From the NCBI GenBank assembly GCA_903917305.1, contig CAIXAA010000197.1:1-5842 (forward strand): a stretch of 5,842 nt of DNA, read 5' to 3'. A program made the position numbers and the translations under genes. Each line of letters begins with the position of its first letter. Position 1 is the first letter of the stretch. This DNA is from an uncultured Myxococcales bacterium (lineage in GTDB: Bacteria; Myxococcota_A; UBA9042). This document shows, piece after piece, positions 1 to 5,842 of the stretch. A model generated the notes under the pieces. It had not been told where the DNA came from. It did no database searches and saw only the letters and a program-made list of their open reading frames with translations.

Positions 1-22
1 GCCGGATTCCGGGCGTCAGGAT

Positions 23-48
23 GGCGCGCCGGGCGCGAGCGGCGCGCC
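23..48. repeat. Paired GGCGCGCC palindromes, possible hairpin
   Basis: The octamer GGCGCGCC occurs at 23-30 and again at 41-48. Because it is self-complementary, the two copies could pair as an 8-bp stem with a 10-nt loop. No T-tract follows on either strand, so a Rho-independent terminator is not supported. In DNA this rich in GC the pair may be chance. Confidence 0.3.
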
Positions 49-139
49 GAGCGCAGCGGGAGAGCGAGTGGACAGGTCGGCGTCCGGGGCGCAGCATCAG
101 CCGTGGCTCAACTGTCAGGCTGCCAGGAAGACTCGCGGT

Positions 140-157
140 GATCGGCGCGCGGCGATC
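140..157. promoter_or_regulatory. Imperfect 18-bp palindrome upstream of the Omp85 gene
   Basis: Arms GATCG (140-144) and CGATC (153-157) flank a GC-rich centre. The 18-bp unit differs from its reverse complement at only two positions. It ends 5 nt before the GGAGGA of the Omp85 ribosome binding site, so it could be an operator or a leader hairpin. That role is inference from position and symmetry; no known regulator site is recognised. Confidence 0.2.
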
Positions 158-162
158 GATCC

Positions 163-175
163 GGAGGACTGGGGA
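163..175 (+). promoter_or_regulatory. Ribosome binding region of the Omp85-family gene
   Basis: GGAGGA at 163-168 lies 12 nt before the ATG at 181, which is somewhat long. A second purine run, GGGGA at 171-175, lies 5 nt before it. Together they support translation from 181. The alternative GTG at 250 and ATG at 274 have no comparable purine-rich sequence in front of them. Confidence 0.5.
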
Positions 176-180
176 TTTGC

Positions 181-1620
181 ATGGACTACGCACCCCTCCA
201 TTCGTGGGCGAGGTCGAGCTGCGCTCCACGGCCGGCGCCCGCGGGCCGAGTGCTCCTCCGCCTCGTCTTCTTGATGGCGACCGCCTTCCTCTCGCTCACC
301 TTCCCTGCTCCGGCGCAGGCCAAGCTCGTCCTCGGCCGGCTCGTCGTCCACGGAATCACCAAGACCAAGGAGGATGCGATCCTCGCGCGCATGCGTCTGC
401 GCCCGGGCGATCCGGTCGACTTCTCGGTGTTGAAAGCGGCCGAAGAGAGGCTGGTCGCCTGCGACCTCTTCGTCTCCGTCCGCGTGTGGCTGGACATGCC
501 GCGCGAGCAAGCGGTGCAGAAGATGTACCTCGAGGAGACGCCCGAGCCAGTCGATATTCACGTGACGGCGGACGAGAAGATGTCGTGGTTCGTGTTCCCC
601 AACGGCAGCGTGGGCGGCGGGGACAAGGCGGCGGGCCTCGTGTACGGCGACCAGAACCAAGGCGGGCAGGGCCGGCAGGTCTTTGCGGCAGCGCAATACG
701 GTGAGTCCAAGTCCTATCTGATGGCGGGTCTGCGCGTTCCGACCATCGCAGCCGCGCCGTTGACCTATGTCGTCGATGGGGTGGCACGGCTCGAGGACTT
801 CCGCTTCTACGACCACCACCGGCTGGCGATGCACGTCCCGACCCGGGTGCTAGGTGGGGAGGCGCAGGTCGGCTGGGTCGTCACTCCGACGGTGCGCGCC
901 ATGGTCGGCGCCATGTACAACCGCATCTCGGTCTCCCTGCCGCAGCGTGACGATCCGACCGTCGCGGCGCCGGCCTACAACCCGAAGCCCGGCAACATCG
1001 TGCTGCTCCAGCTCTACTTGCTCTACGACGACACGGCGGCGCCGGAGGGCCTGCGCCACGGCACGCGGATCTCGCTCAAGAACGAGATCTCCGACCGTTT
1101 CTGGCAGTCGGACTTCGACTACGTGAAGCTCGATTTCCAGTTGGAGCTGTATGGGCATTGGGGCCCGACGTACCCCTCGCTGAACTTCCGATCGGTCATC
1201 AACTACCCGACTTCGGAGCGCGGCGTGCCGCTCACCCAGCTGCTGCGCGCGGGTGGCCCCGATCTGCGCGGCTACAACGTGAACGAGTTTCACGGCGACA
1301 CGCTCCTGGTGGGGCAGCTCGAAGAGCAAGTGCCGGTCTTCAAGGGGATCAAGCTGCCGCTCCTGTCGAGCAGGCTGAACGTCGCGGCTGCAACCTTCGT
1401 GGACACTGGCGCCCTGCTCGAGCGCCACCCCGGCGGCATCGCGGGCGCGACGGCTCGCACGCCAGTCCCCAAGTTCGCGGATTTTCACACCGGCGTCGGC
1501 GCCGGCTTGCGACTGGTCATCCCTGGCGTCGCGATTCCCGCCGTGAAGGTCGACTTCGCCTACGGGATCGACGTCAAGAACTTCGCCGTCACGATCTCGG
1601 TGGCGGGCGGCGGGATCTAG
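181..1620 (+). CDS. Omp85/BamA-superfamily outer-membrane protein with single POTRA
   Basis: This 479-residue protein is predicted to be an outer-membrane beta-barrel of the Omp85 superfamily (BamA/TamA-like). The members of this family insert or translocate proteins at the outer membrane. A basic, then hydrophobic segment (about residues 22-45) ends in an AQA signal-peptidase site, with cleavage expected after residue 47. Residues about 50-105 form one POTRA-like domain, with VHGITKTKEDAI at its start and LFVSVRVWL at its end. Residues about 140-479 resemble the surface-antigen barrel: an LRGY at 362-365 matches the Omp85 (V/L)RG(F/Y) motif, and FVDTG (406-410) followed by GVGAGLRLVIPG matches the last barrel strands. 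BamA proper has five POTRAs and about 800 residues, so this is a short paralogue, not BamA itself. The C-terminus ends AGGGI without the usual terminal aromatic residue, and the stop codon lies at the edge of a transposase remnant. The N-terminal 23 residues may be over-long; a GTG at 250 would give a neater signal peptide. The gene converges on the hopanoid operon, and no functional link is shown. Confidence 0.8.
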   Translation: MDYAPLHSWARSSCAPRPAPAGRVLLRLVFLMATAFLSLTFPAPAQAKLVLGRLVVHGITKTKEDAILARMRLRPGDPVDFSVLKAAEERLVACDLFVSVRVWLDMPREQAVQKMYLEETPEPVDIHVTADEKMSWFVFPNGSVGGGDKAAGLVYGDQNQGGQGRQVFAAAQYGESKSYLMAGLRVPTIAAAPLTYVVDGVARLEDFRFYDHHRLAMHVPTRVLGGEAQVGWVVTPTVRAMVGAMYNRISVSLPQRDDPTVAAPAYNPKPGNIVLLQLYLLYDDTAAPEGLRHGTRISLKNEISDRFWQSDFDYVKLDFQLELYGHWGPTYPSLNFRSVINYPTSERGVPLTQLLRAGGPDLRGYNVNEFHGDTLLVGQLEEQVPVFKGIKLPLLSSRLNVAAATFVDTGALLERHPGGIAGATARTPVPKFADFHTGVGAGLRLVIPGVAIPAVKVDFAYGIDVKNFAVTISVAGGGI

Positions 1621-1632
1621 CAGGCTGCTGAA
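1617..1632. repeat. Possible terminal inverted-repeat end of the IS remnant
   Basis: CTAGCAGGCTGCTGAA lies where the transposase homology stops. It resembles ends I recall from IS5-type elements, whose outer tip reads TTCAGCAGCCTGCTAG in the other orientation. It overlaps the last three bases of the Omp85 gene, so the TAG stop of that gene may come from the element. I do not see a convincing partner repeat near 2000-2015, consistent with loss of the other end. The assignment rests on memory of family ends and on position. Confidence 0.35.
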
Positions 1633-2009
1633 TTGCCACGTGCCTGGTCGAGCACGCCGCGGAAGAATGCCACCGCCACCTCGTGTGCCATCAGCCGCTC
1701 GCGGTTCTTGCAGAAGGTCGTCGCGTCGAACGCCTGCGAGGTGATGTCCATGTCGAGGAACCAGCGAAAAAGCAGATTGTATCCAAGCTATTCGCAGAGC
1801 TGGCGCTCGCTGCGCACGGAAAACAGCGCCTGCGGCTGCGACGCCTTGAGCAGCCGCTCCGGCGCCACCGAGTCGCGGCCGCGCTCGGCGCACATCGCGG
1901 TCAACTGCGCATCGAGACTGCGCAAAACCTCGTCGGCAAGCGCCTTGACGCGACGAGTCGGGGGGTTGGCAAGCGGCGCGCCGCTGTGCCGGGCCACGCG
2001 TGCGGATGG
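1617..2009 (-). pseudogene. Decayed IS5-type (DUF772) transposase fragment
   Basis: This is a non-functional remnant of an IS5-type transposase with an N-terminal DUF772 domain. Read on the minus strand, one frame gives the family hallmarks: ADEVLRSLDAQL (about 1940-1905), then VAPERLLKA, then VRSERQLCE. An amber TAG at 1790-1788 interrupts the frame. Beyond it the same frame continues LGYNLLFRWFLDMDI, TTFCKNRERLMAHE and AFFRGVLDQA, to a stop at 1619-1617. Intact family members have RSERQL.EQL.YNLLFRWF here, so the TAG most likely replaced a glutamine codon (CAG). A QPQ run stands where the family usually has leucines before the Q. About 25 N-terminal residues and everything after roughly residue 130 of an intact transposase of about 350-450 residues are missing. 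The homology stops abruptly next to CTAGCAGGCTGCTGAA, which resembles an IS terminus. The remnant fills the whole gap between the two convergent genes and cannot encode an active enzyme. Confidence 0.75.
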
Positions 2010-2687
2010 CTAGAGCGACTGCAAGTAGGCCTTGAGGAAGCGATTCAGCACCGCCATCGCCCGCGCCGAGCGCCACCCGAGAGCAAAGAGGCGCGGCAGA
2101 CTTGCCGCGTGCAGCACGGCGAAACGTGCGAGAGCCACGGGGCTCTCGCCGCTGGGCGCCTCGGTCGGTAGCGTTTCGCCTACCTCGTCCAGCACCACGC
2201 GGGCGCCGAGAACGGGCATGCGGCCTGCCGCCCACGTTCGCACGGCGCTGGTCTCCATGTCGCAGGCCAGCGCCCCGTGCAGTGCGCCAAGCTCGCGCTT
2301 GTCCGGACCGTGCAAGACACGGTCCGCATGGAGGATTCGGCCCAAGTGGCAGGTCAGGCCCAGCTCGGCCGCAGTGGCGCCGAGCGCGACGTCGCGCTGC
2401 GAAGCGGCCTCGCCGGTGTCGAACACCAGATCGCGCGCCTGCACCTCGGCCTGCAGCGACCCGCACAGGCCGATGCTCAAGGCGAGACTGAACTCGCGCG
2501 CATCGACGGCCGAGTCCAGCGCTCGCACCGTCTTGGCGGCGCCCATTCCCGTCTGCACCGCGAGGATCTCCTGCCGGCCGCAGCGACCGGCGTAACGGTT
2601 CGGCCCCACGCTGGCAAGGCCAAGCGCCGCGACAAGCGGTGCCGCCTCCCAGCGGGTCGCGACCGTCAACAGCACCTTGGAAGTCAT
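2010..2687 (-). CDS. hpnG: Hopanoid-associated phosphorylase HpnG
   Basis: This 225-residue enzyme belongs to the purine/uridine phosphorylase (MTAN/PNP) superfamily. Work on HpnG in other bacteria assigns it the removal of adenine from adenosylhopane, giving a ribosyl-type C35 hopanoid. Visible motifs are VQTGMGAAKT at about residues 44-53 (the glycine-rich substrate or phosphate loop), SIGLCGSL at 71-78, DMETSAV at 143-149 (nucleoside-binding Met-Glu) and RVVLDEV around Asp167, where the catalytic acid of the superfamily usually lies. The start at 2687 is chosen because its ATG overlaps the hpnA stop as ATGA and has a GAGGA 6 nt upstream. The open frame extends further 5', but that part lies inside hpnA. 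It is the last gene of the operon seen here. After its TAG the same frame runs directly into the transposase remnant, so its 3' end may have been touched by the insertion. Confidence 0.88.
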   Translation of the reverse strand: MTSKVLLTVATRWEAAPLVAALGLASVGPNRYAGRCGRQEILAVQTGMGAAKTVRALDSAVDAREFSLALSIGLCGSLQAEVQARDLVFDTGEAASQRDVALGATAAELGLTCHLGRILHADRVLHGPDKRELGALHGALACDMETSAVRTWAAGRMPVLGARVVLDEVGETLPTEAPSGESPVALARFAVLHAASLPRLFALGWRSARAMAVLNRFLKAYLQSL

Positions 2688-3700
2688 CGGGATTCCTCGC
2701 GGCGCGCAGGGGCGTAGCCATGGGCTGTGTACCACGCCACGGCGTCTTGCACCGCATGCGCGGCAGGCCGCGGCGAATAGCCCAGCTCCCGCTGCGCCTT
2801 GCCAGAAGAAAACCACATGTAATGACTAGCCATCCGAATCGCATCGAGGGGCGCGGTCGGCTCGGTGCCGCGCAGCCGCGCCCAGGCCGAGTCCAGCGCG
2901 CCAAAGGCGAACACCAGCGAATACGGCAGCGCGACGCGCGGCGCGCGCAGGCCGCTCGCGGCCGCCAGCAGGTCCAGCATCTGCTTGAAGGTCATGTTCT
3001 CGCCGCCGAGCACGTAGCGCTCGCCGATGCGCCCCTGCGTCGCCGCGAGCCAGTGACCGTGTGCGACATCGTCGACGTGCACGACGCACAAGCCCGTGTC
3101 GACATACGCGGGCATGCGGCCACCGAGGAAGTCGACCACGATCTTGCCGGTCGGCGTCGGCCGCGCATCGCCCGGACCCACCGGCGTCGCCGGGTTGACG
3201 ACGACGACGGGCAGACCCTCGTCGCGCGCCAGGCGTCGCGCCAGCACGTCGGCAAGATACTTGGATTTCTTGTAAGGTCCGATGACCTCGCCAGCATGAG
3301 CGTACTCGCTGCTCTCGTCCGATGGCGTGCGGTCGCGCGGGGCCTTGATGGCCGCCACGGAGGAGCAGTAGACGATCCGTTCCGCTCCCGCCTTGGCCGC
3401 CGCGCGCAGGACATGCTCGGTGCCGTCGACGTTGGACCGGTACATCTCGCCAGGCTCGGGCGCCCAGATGCGGTAGTCCGCCGCGACATGAAAGACATAG
3501 CGGCATCCGGCAACGCCGCGCGCGATGGCCGCGCCGTCCAGCAAATCCCCTTGCACCAACTCGATATCCAGCGCATCGATGCCGGCTCGGTTCGAGGTCG
3601 CGCGCACCAGCCCCCGCACCTTGAGGCCCTGCCGCAGCAGCGTGCGCGCCACGGCGGCGCCGACAAAGCCAGAGACCCCGGTGATGAACGCCGTGTCCAT
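2684..3700 (-). CDS. hpnA: Hopanoid-associated sugar epimerase HpnA
   Basis: This 338-residue protein belongs to the extended short-chain dehydrogenase/NAD-dependent epimerase family and matches the hopanoid-associated HpnA group in both sequence style and context. The N-terminal Rossmann fold starts at residue 3, with TGVSGFVG (7-14) as the GxxGxxG dinucleotide loop. GDLLD at 51-55 follows the adenine-binding strand. The catalytic residues visible are Ser113/Ser114 in YCSSVAAIK and the YxxxK pair Tyr143-Lys147 in GPYKKSKYLAD. NPATPVGPGD at 169-178 and VHVDDVAHGH at 208-216 are typical of the family. The length is normal and the active site looks intact. The natural substrate is not established; a role in modifying the ribosyl or sugar portion of extended hopanoids is inferred from the neighbours. 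It starts 1 nt after the hpnH stop with AAGGA 5 nt upstream, and its stop overlaps the hpnG start by 4 nt. Confidence 0.9.
   Translation of the reverse strand: MDTAFITGVSGFVGAAVARTLLRQGLKVRGLVRATSNRAGIDALDIELVQGDLLDGAAIARGVAGCRYVFHVAADYRIWAPEPGEMYRSNVDGTEHVLRAAAKAGAERIVYCSSVAAIKAPRDRTPSDESSEYAHAGEVIGPYKKSKYLADVLARRLARDEGLPVVVVNPATPVGPGDARPTPTGKIVVDFLGGRMPAYVDTGLCVVHVDDVAHGHWLAATQGRIGERYVLGGENMTFKQMLDLLAAASGLRAPRVALPYSLVFAFGALDSAWARLRGTEPTAPLDAIRMASHYMWFSSGKAQRELGYSPRPAAHAVQDAVAWYTAHGYAPARREESR
2694..2698 (-). promoter_or_regulatory. Ribosome binding site of hpnG, deciding its start
   Basis: GAGGA on the minus strand, 6 nt before the ATG at 2687-2685, lies inside the last codons of hpnA. It supports the short start over the longer open frame that begins at 2816. 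With the ATGA stop/start overlap, it suggests translational coupling of hpnG to hpnA. Confidence 0.65.
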
Positions 3701-3701
3701 C

Positions 3702-4841
3702 TCAGTCCTTCGCCGCTCCAGGCGCCGCAGATGCCGGCCGATGGCCGCTGCGTTTCAAAGCATTGCGCAGTGGACTGACGGAACTGCCGCTGCGGTCAGT
3801 GGCCATGGCGGCCTTGCGCGGCGCCTTGATGGTGGCAAGATCGCTGACGAACTCGAAGAACTTCGCGGGGCCGGAGAAGGCATCGCGCACCGCGCTCGGC
3901 TCGAAGCCGCAGTGCGTCATGCAATTGGCACACTTGGGATTGCCGGACGCGTGGCCGTAGCGCGACCAGTCCGTCGTCGCCAACAACTCTTTGTAGGTCT
4001 TGGCATAGCCGCCTTCGTCCATCAAGTAGCACGGCCGTTGCCAGCCAAAGACGCTGCGCAACGGATTGCCCCATGGCGTGCAGTCGTAGTCGCGCTTGCC
4101 CTCGAGGAAATCCAGGTAGAACGGCGAGTGGTTGAAGGCCCAGCCTCGCTGCCGCCAGTCGCGCAGCGCCGCGCCGAACCACGCCTTGGTCTGGTCGCCC
4201 ACGAGGAAACTGTCCTGGCTGGGCGCCTTTTCGTACGCATAGCCGGGCGAGATCATCATGCCGTCGATGCCCAATGCCATGTTGTCGTCAAAGAAGCGGC
4301 GGAACGCCTGCGCGTCCTCGCCGCGGAACACGGTCGTGTTGGTCATGACGGTGAAGCCTGCTGATTTCGCAAGCTTGATCGCGGAGACGGCCGTGCTGTG
4401 GACGCCGCTGCGGCACACGATGCGATCGTGCGTCGCAGCCGCGCCGTCCAGGTGCACGGAGAAGACCAGGTAGGGCGAGGGCTTGAACCGATGCAGGTTC
4501 TTCTCCAGCAAAACCGCATTGGTACACAGGTAGACGACCTTCCTGCGCGCGACCAGGCCGCGGACGATGACATCGATCTGCGGGTGGATCAGTGGCTCGC
4601 CGCCCGCAATCGAAACGATGGGCGCACCGCACTCGTGGGCGGCGTCGAAGCACTCCTCGGGCGAGAGGCGTTTGCGAAGAACCTCCGTGGGATGCTGGAT
4701 CTTGCCGCAGCCGGCGCACGCCAGATTGCAGGCAAGGAGCGGCTCGAGCATCAGGACGAGCGGATAGCGCTCGACGCGCTTGAGCTGCTGTGTCGCCAGG
4801 TACTTGGCCAACGACCACTGCGCCTGCTTGGACATCGCCAT
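3702..4841 (-). CDS. hpnH: HpnH, radical SAM adenosylhopane synthase
   Basis: This 379-residue radical SAM enzyme matches HpnH, which adds the 5'-deoxyadenosyl radical of SAM to diploptene (hopene) to give adenosylhopane, the first step of C35 side-chain extension. The [4Fe-4S] cluster motif CNLACAGC has Cys38, Cys42 and Cys45 in CxxxCxxC spacing. IAGGEP at 78-83 is the SAM-binding GGE motif, and YLCTNAVLL (104-112) and FSVHLDG (127-133) are core barrel strands. A C-terminal domain (about 240-335) carries further cysteines, Cys254, Cys271, Cys304, Cys307 and Cys311, as is usual for HpnH. The last 40 residues are low-complexity, rich in Ala, Ser and basic residues, and probably disordered. The frame stays open to 5765, but the upstream part is antiparallel-frame noise within the cyclase gene. 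The start at 4841 is preceded by GGAGGA. A second ATG at 4835 (377 residues) has 10-nt spacing and is nearly as good. It begins 17 nt after the cyclase stop. Confidence 0.93.
   Translation of the reverse strand: MAMSKQAQWSLAKYLATQQLKRVERYPLVLMLEPLLACNLACAGCGKIQHPTEVLRKRLSPEECFDAAHECGAPIVSIAGGEPLIHPQIDVIVRGLVARRKVVYLCTNAVLLEKNLHRFKPSPYLVFSVHLDGAAATHDRIVCRSGVHSTAVSAIKLAKSAGFTVMTNTTVFRGEDAQAFRRFFDDNMALGIDGMMISPGYAYEKAPSQDSFLVGDQTKAWFGAALRDWRQRGWAFNHSPFYLDFLEGKRDYDCTPWGNPLRSVFGWQRPCYLMDEGGYAKTYKELLATTDWSRYGHASGNPKCANCMTHCGFEPSAVRDAFSGPAKFFEFVSDLATIKAPRKAAMATDRSGSSVSPLRNALKRSGHRPASAAPGAAKD
3706..3710 (-). promoter_or_regulatory. Ribosome binding site of hpnA
   Basis: AAGGA on the minus strand lies 5 nt before the hpnA ATG (3700-3698), inside the end of hpnH. 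The hpnH TGA (3704-3702) sits between this site and the ATG, so terminating ribosomes could restart on hpnA. Confidence 0.6.
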
Positions 4842-4845
4842 GCCG

Positions 4846-4851
4846 TCCTCC
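4846..4851 (-). promoter_or_regulatory. Ribosome binding site of hpnH, deciding its start
   Basis: GGAGGA on the minus strand lies in the 17-nt gap after the cyclase stop, 4 nt before the ATG at 4841 and 10 nt before the ATG at 4835. It rules out the much longer open frame as the real protein. It does not fully settle which of the two ATGs is used. Confidence 0.65.
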
Positions 4852-4858
4852 GCGTGGG

Positions 4859-5842
4859 TCAGGGGGGCGCGCCTCCCGAGTTCTGCAGCGCGCGGCGGTA
4901 GATGCCCAAGGCCTGCAGCGGGAAGTAGTTGCGATACATCGTGTATTCGAGGTAGTAGACCTTGGGGAAGCCGGTGCCGGTGAATTGGGACTCCTCCCAC
5001 GTGCCGTCGCTGCGCTGGGTGCGCACCAGCGCGCCGATGCCGCGATCGACCGCCTCGCCCCAGACGCCCGCCGCCATCAAGCCCATCACCGCCCAGGCAG
5101 TTTGCGTAGGTGTTGCAGGGCCTTGTCCCTTCATGCGGGGATCGTCGTACGTCGCGCACGTCTCGCCCCAACCGCCGTTGGGGAGTTGCACGGACTTGAG
5201 CCAGGCGACCGCGCGCTGCATGTGCGGTTTGCGCGGGTCCTCGCCGATGGCCGCCAGACCGCGCAGCACTTGCCAGGTGCCGTACAGGTAGTTCACGCCC
5301 CAGCGACCGAACCAGGAGCCATCGGCTTCTTGTTCGCGCTTGAGGAACTCCAAGGCCTTGGCCACCACGGCATCCTTGACCCCAAAGCCCAGGTGACCCA
5401 GCACTTCGAGCACGCGCGCCGTGACGTCCGCGGTCGGCGGGTCGATCATCGCGTTGTGATCCGCAAAGGGAATTTCCGTCAGCACGGTGCGCGTGTTGTC
5501 CCGGTCGAACGCCGCCCAGCCGCCCGATGGACCCTGCATCGACAATACCCAGTTCAGGCCGCGTAGAAACGCGGACTTGCGCAACGCAGCTTGCGGCTCG
5601 TCCAGCGTTACGTGCCGCAAGGCCAGCAGCACCATCGCCGTATCGTCGACGTCGGCGTTGAAGGCGTTGCGAAACTGGAAGTGCCAACCGCCGGTCGGCC
5701 CGTTCGCGTTGGTGACCGCCCAGTCGCCGCGAATCTTGATCTCCTTGGACAAAATCCAATCGCACGCCCGCGCCAACGCCTCGTGCTGCCGCTCGATGCC
5801 GGATTCAGCGAGCGCAATCATCGACAACGCCGTATCCCACAC
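4859..5842 (-). CDS. shc: Squalene-hopene cyclase, C-terminal part (5' end outside window)
   Basis: These 327 residues are the C-terminal half of a squalene-hopene cyclase (also called hpnF), which cyclises squalene to hopene and hopanol at the membrane. The catalytic acid motif DVDDTA is at residues 64-69 of the fragment (DVDD at 5653-5642). About 260 residues follow it, the same as in the Alicyclobacillus enzyme. At least four QW repeats that stabilise the (alpha/alpha)6 barrels are visible: QGPSGGW (103-109), QEADGSW (171-177), QLPNGGW (219-225) and QRSDGTW (276-282). Other conserved parts are GGWAAFDRDN, DPPTADVTARVLEVLG, and a C-terminal segment GTGFPKVYYLEY with YRNYFPLQALGIY. The first codon in the window, GTG, is an internal valine of the family's VWDTAL motif, not a start; roughly 300 N-terminal residues lie beyond the right edge. 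No frameshift or missing catalytic residue is seen. It is the most upstream gene of the operon visible here. Confidence 0.95.
   Translation of the reverse strand: MWDTALSMIALAESGIERQHEALARACDWILSKEIKIRGDWAVTNANGPTGGWHFQFRNAFNADVDDTAMVLLALRHVTLDEPQAALRKSAFLRGLNWVLSMQGPSGGWAAFDRDNTRTVLTEIPFADHNAMIDPPTADVTARVLEVLGHLGFGVKDAVVAKALEFLKREQEADGSWFGRWGVNYLYGTWQVLRGLAAIGEDPRKPHMQRAVAWLKSVQLPNGGWGETCATYDDPRMKGQGPATPTQTAWAVMGLMAAGVWGEAVDRGIGALVRTQRSDGTWEESQFTGTGFPKVYYLEYTMYRNYFPLQALGIYRRALQNSGGAPP

Larger units (their letters stand above)
1..180. other. 5' leader region without a supported gene
   Basis: I see no convincing coding sequence here. The open frames that cross it are GC-driven and lack recognisable protein motifs. 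It holds two copies of the 8-bp palindrome GGCGCGCC and an imperfect 18-bp palindrome, listed separately, then the ribosome binding region of the Omp85 gene. I cannot point to a convincing -35/-10 pair; the region is too GC-rich to call a promoter by eye. The promoter for the downstream gene may lie here or further upstream, outside the window. Confidence 0.5.

Noticed and set aside
21..704. 227-residue plus-strand open frame at the left edge
   Set aside because: The composition is arginine-rich noise, and from 181 it overlaps the Omp85 gene, whose signal peptide and POTRA are clear.
1621..2009. Rho-independent terminator between the two convergent genes
   Set aside because: I looked for a GC stem followed by a T-run on either strand and found none; termination may be Rho-dependent or lost through the insertion.
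1683..2171. 162-residue plus-strand open frame in the intergenic region
   Set aside because: It is antisense to the transposase remnant and the 3' end of hpnG, both of which carry recognisable motifs on the minus strand.
2688..2816. Extended N-terminus of HpnG starting at 2816
   Set aside because: The extra 43 residues lie wholly within hpnA and match nothing in the phosphorylase fold; the ATG at 2687 has a ribosome binding site and an ATGA overlap.
850..2904. 684-residue minus-strand open frame antisense to the Omp85 gene and crossing hpnG
   Set aside because: Its translation is arginine/alanine/glycine-rich without domain motifs, and it conflicts with three supported features. It is an artefact of high GC.
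2639..3778. 379-residue plus-strand open frame antisense to hpnA
   Set aside because: It mirrors the hpnA codons, has no family signature and no convincing ribosome binding site; hpnA on the other strand has an intact catalytic pattern.
4842..5765. Long minus-strand open frame upstream of and continuous with hpnH, which would give a 687-residue protein
   Set aside because: The region overlaps the clearly conserved squalene-hopene cyclase in another frame, has no motifs of its own, and a good ribosome binding site places the hpnH start at 4841.
1..5842. CRISPR array, tRNA, rRNA or riboswitch
   Set aside because: No regularly spaced direct repeats, tRNA-like cloverleaf or recognisable conserved RNA motif was seen; nearly all the sequence is accounted for by coding genes and the IS remnant.

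Overview
The window comes from a high-GC bacterial genome. Its main content is the 3' part of a bacteriohopanoid biosynthesis operon on the minus strand. In order of transcription the genes are the C-terminal half of squalene-hopene cyclase (running off the right edge), hpnH (radical SAM adenosylhopane synthase), hpnA (hopanoid-associated NAD-dependent sugar epimerase) and hpnG (hopanoid-associated phosphorylase). The genes lie 17 nt apart, then 1 nt apart, then overlap by 4 nt (ATGA), so they are almost certainly one polycistronic and translationally coupled unit. Gene content and GC suggest a hopanoid-producing, Gram-negative bacterium (proteobacterial or Myxococcota-like), since an Omp85-type outer-membrane protein is also present. 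The sequence alone does not settle the phylum.

Layout. Positions 1-180 hold no convincing gene, only GC-rich palindromes and a Shine-Dalgarno region. Positions 181-1620 (+) encode a 479-residue Omp85/BamA-superfamily protein with a signal peptide, a single evident POTRA domain and a C-terminal beta-barrel domain. About 1617-2009 (-) is a decayed, internally deleted fragment of an IS5-type (DUF772) transposase with an in-frame amber stop. Its outer end coincides with the Omp85 stop codon. From 2010 to the right edge (-) runs the hopanoid operon, read right to left.

How the genes work together. The cyclase folds squalene into hopene/hopanol. HpnH attaches a 5'-deoxyadenosyl group from SAM to give adenosylhopane. 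HpnG removes adenine, leading to a ribosyl-type C35 hopanoid. HpnA, encoded between HpnH and HpnG, is a short-chain dehydrogenase/epimerase-fold enzyme of unsettled role, presumably acting on the side chain or a sugar head group. The convergent Omp85 gene is not known to belong to this pathway.

I found no wholly new system. The points most worth a second look are the unusual C-terminus of the Omp85 protein at the IS-remnant boundary, the decayed transposase itself, and the tightly coupled placement of hpnA.
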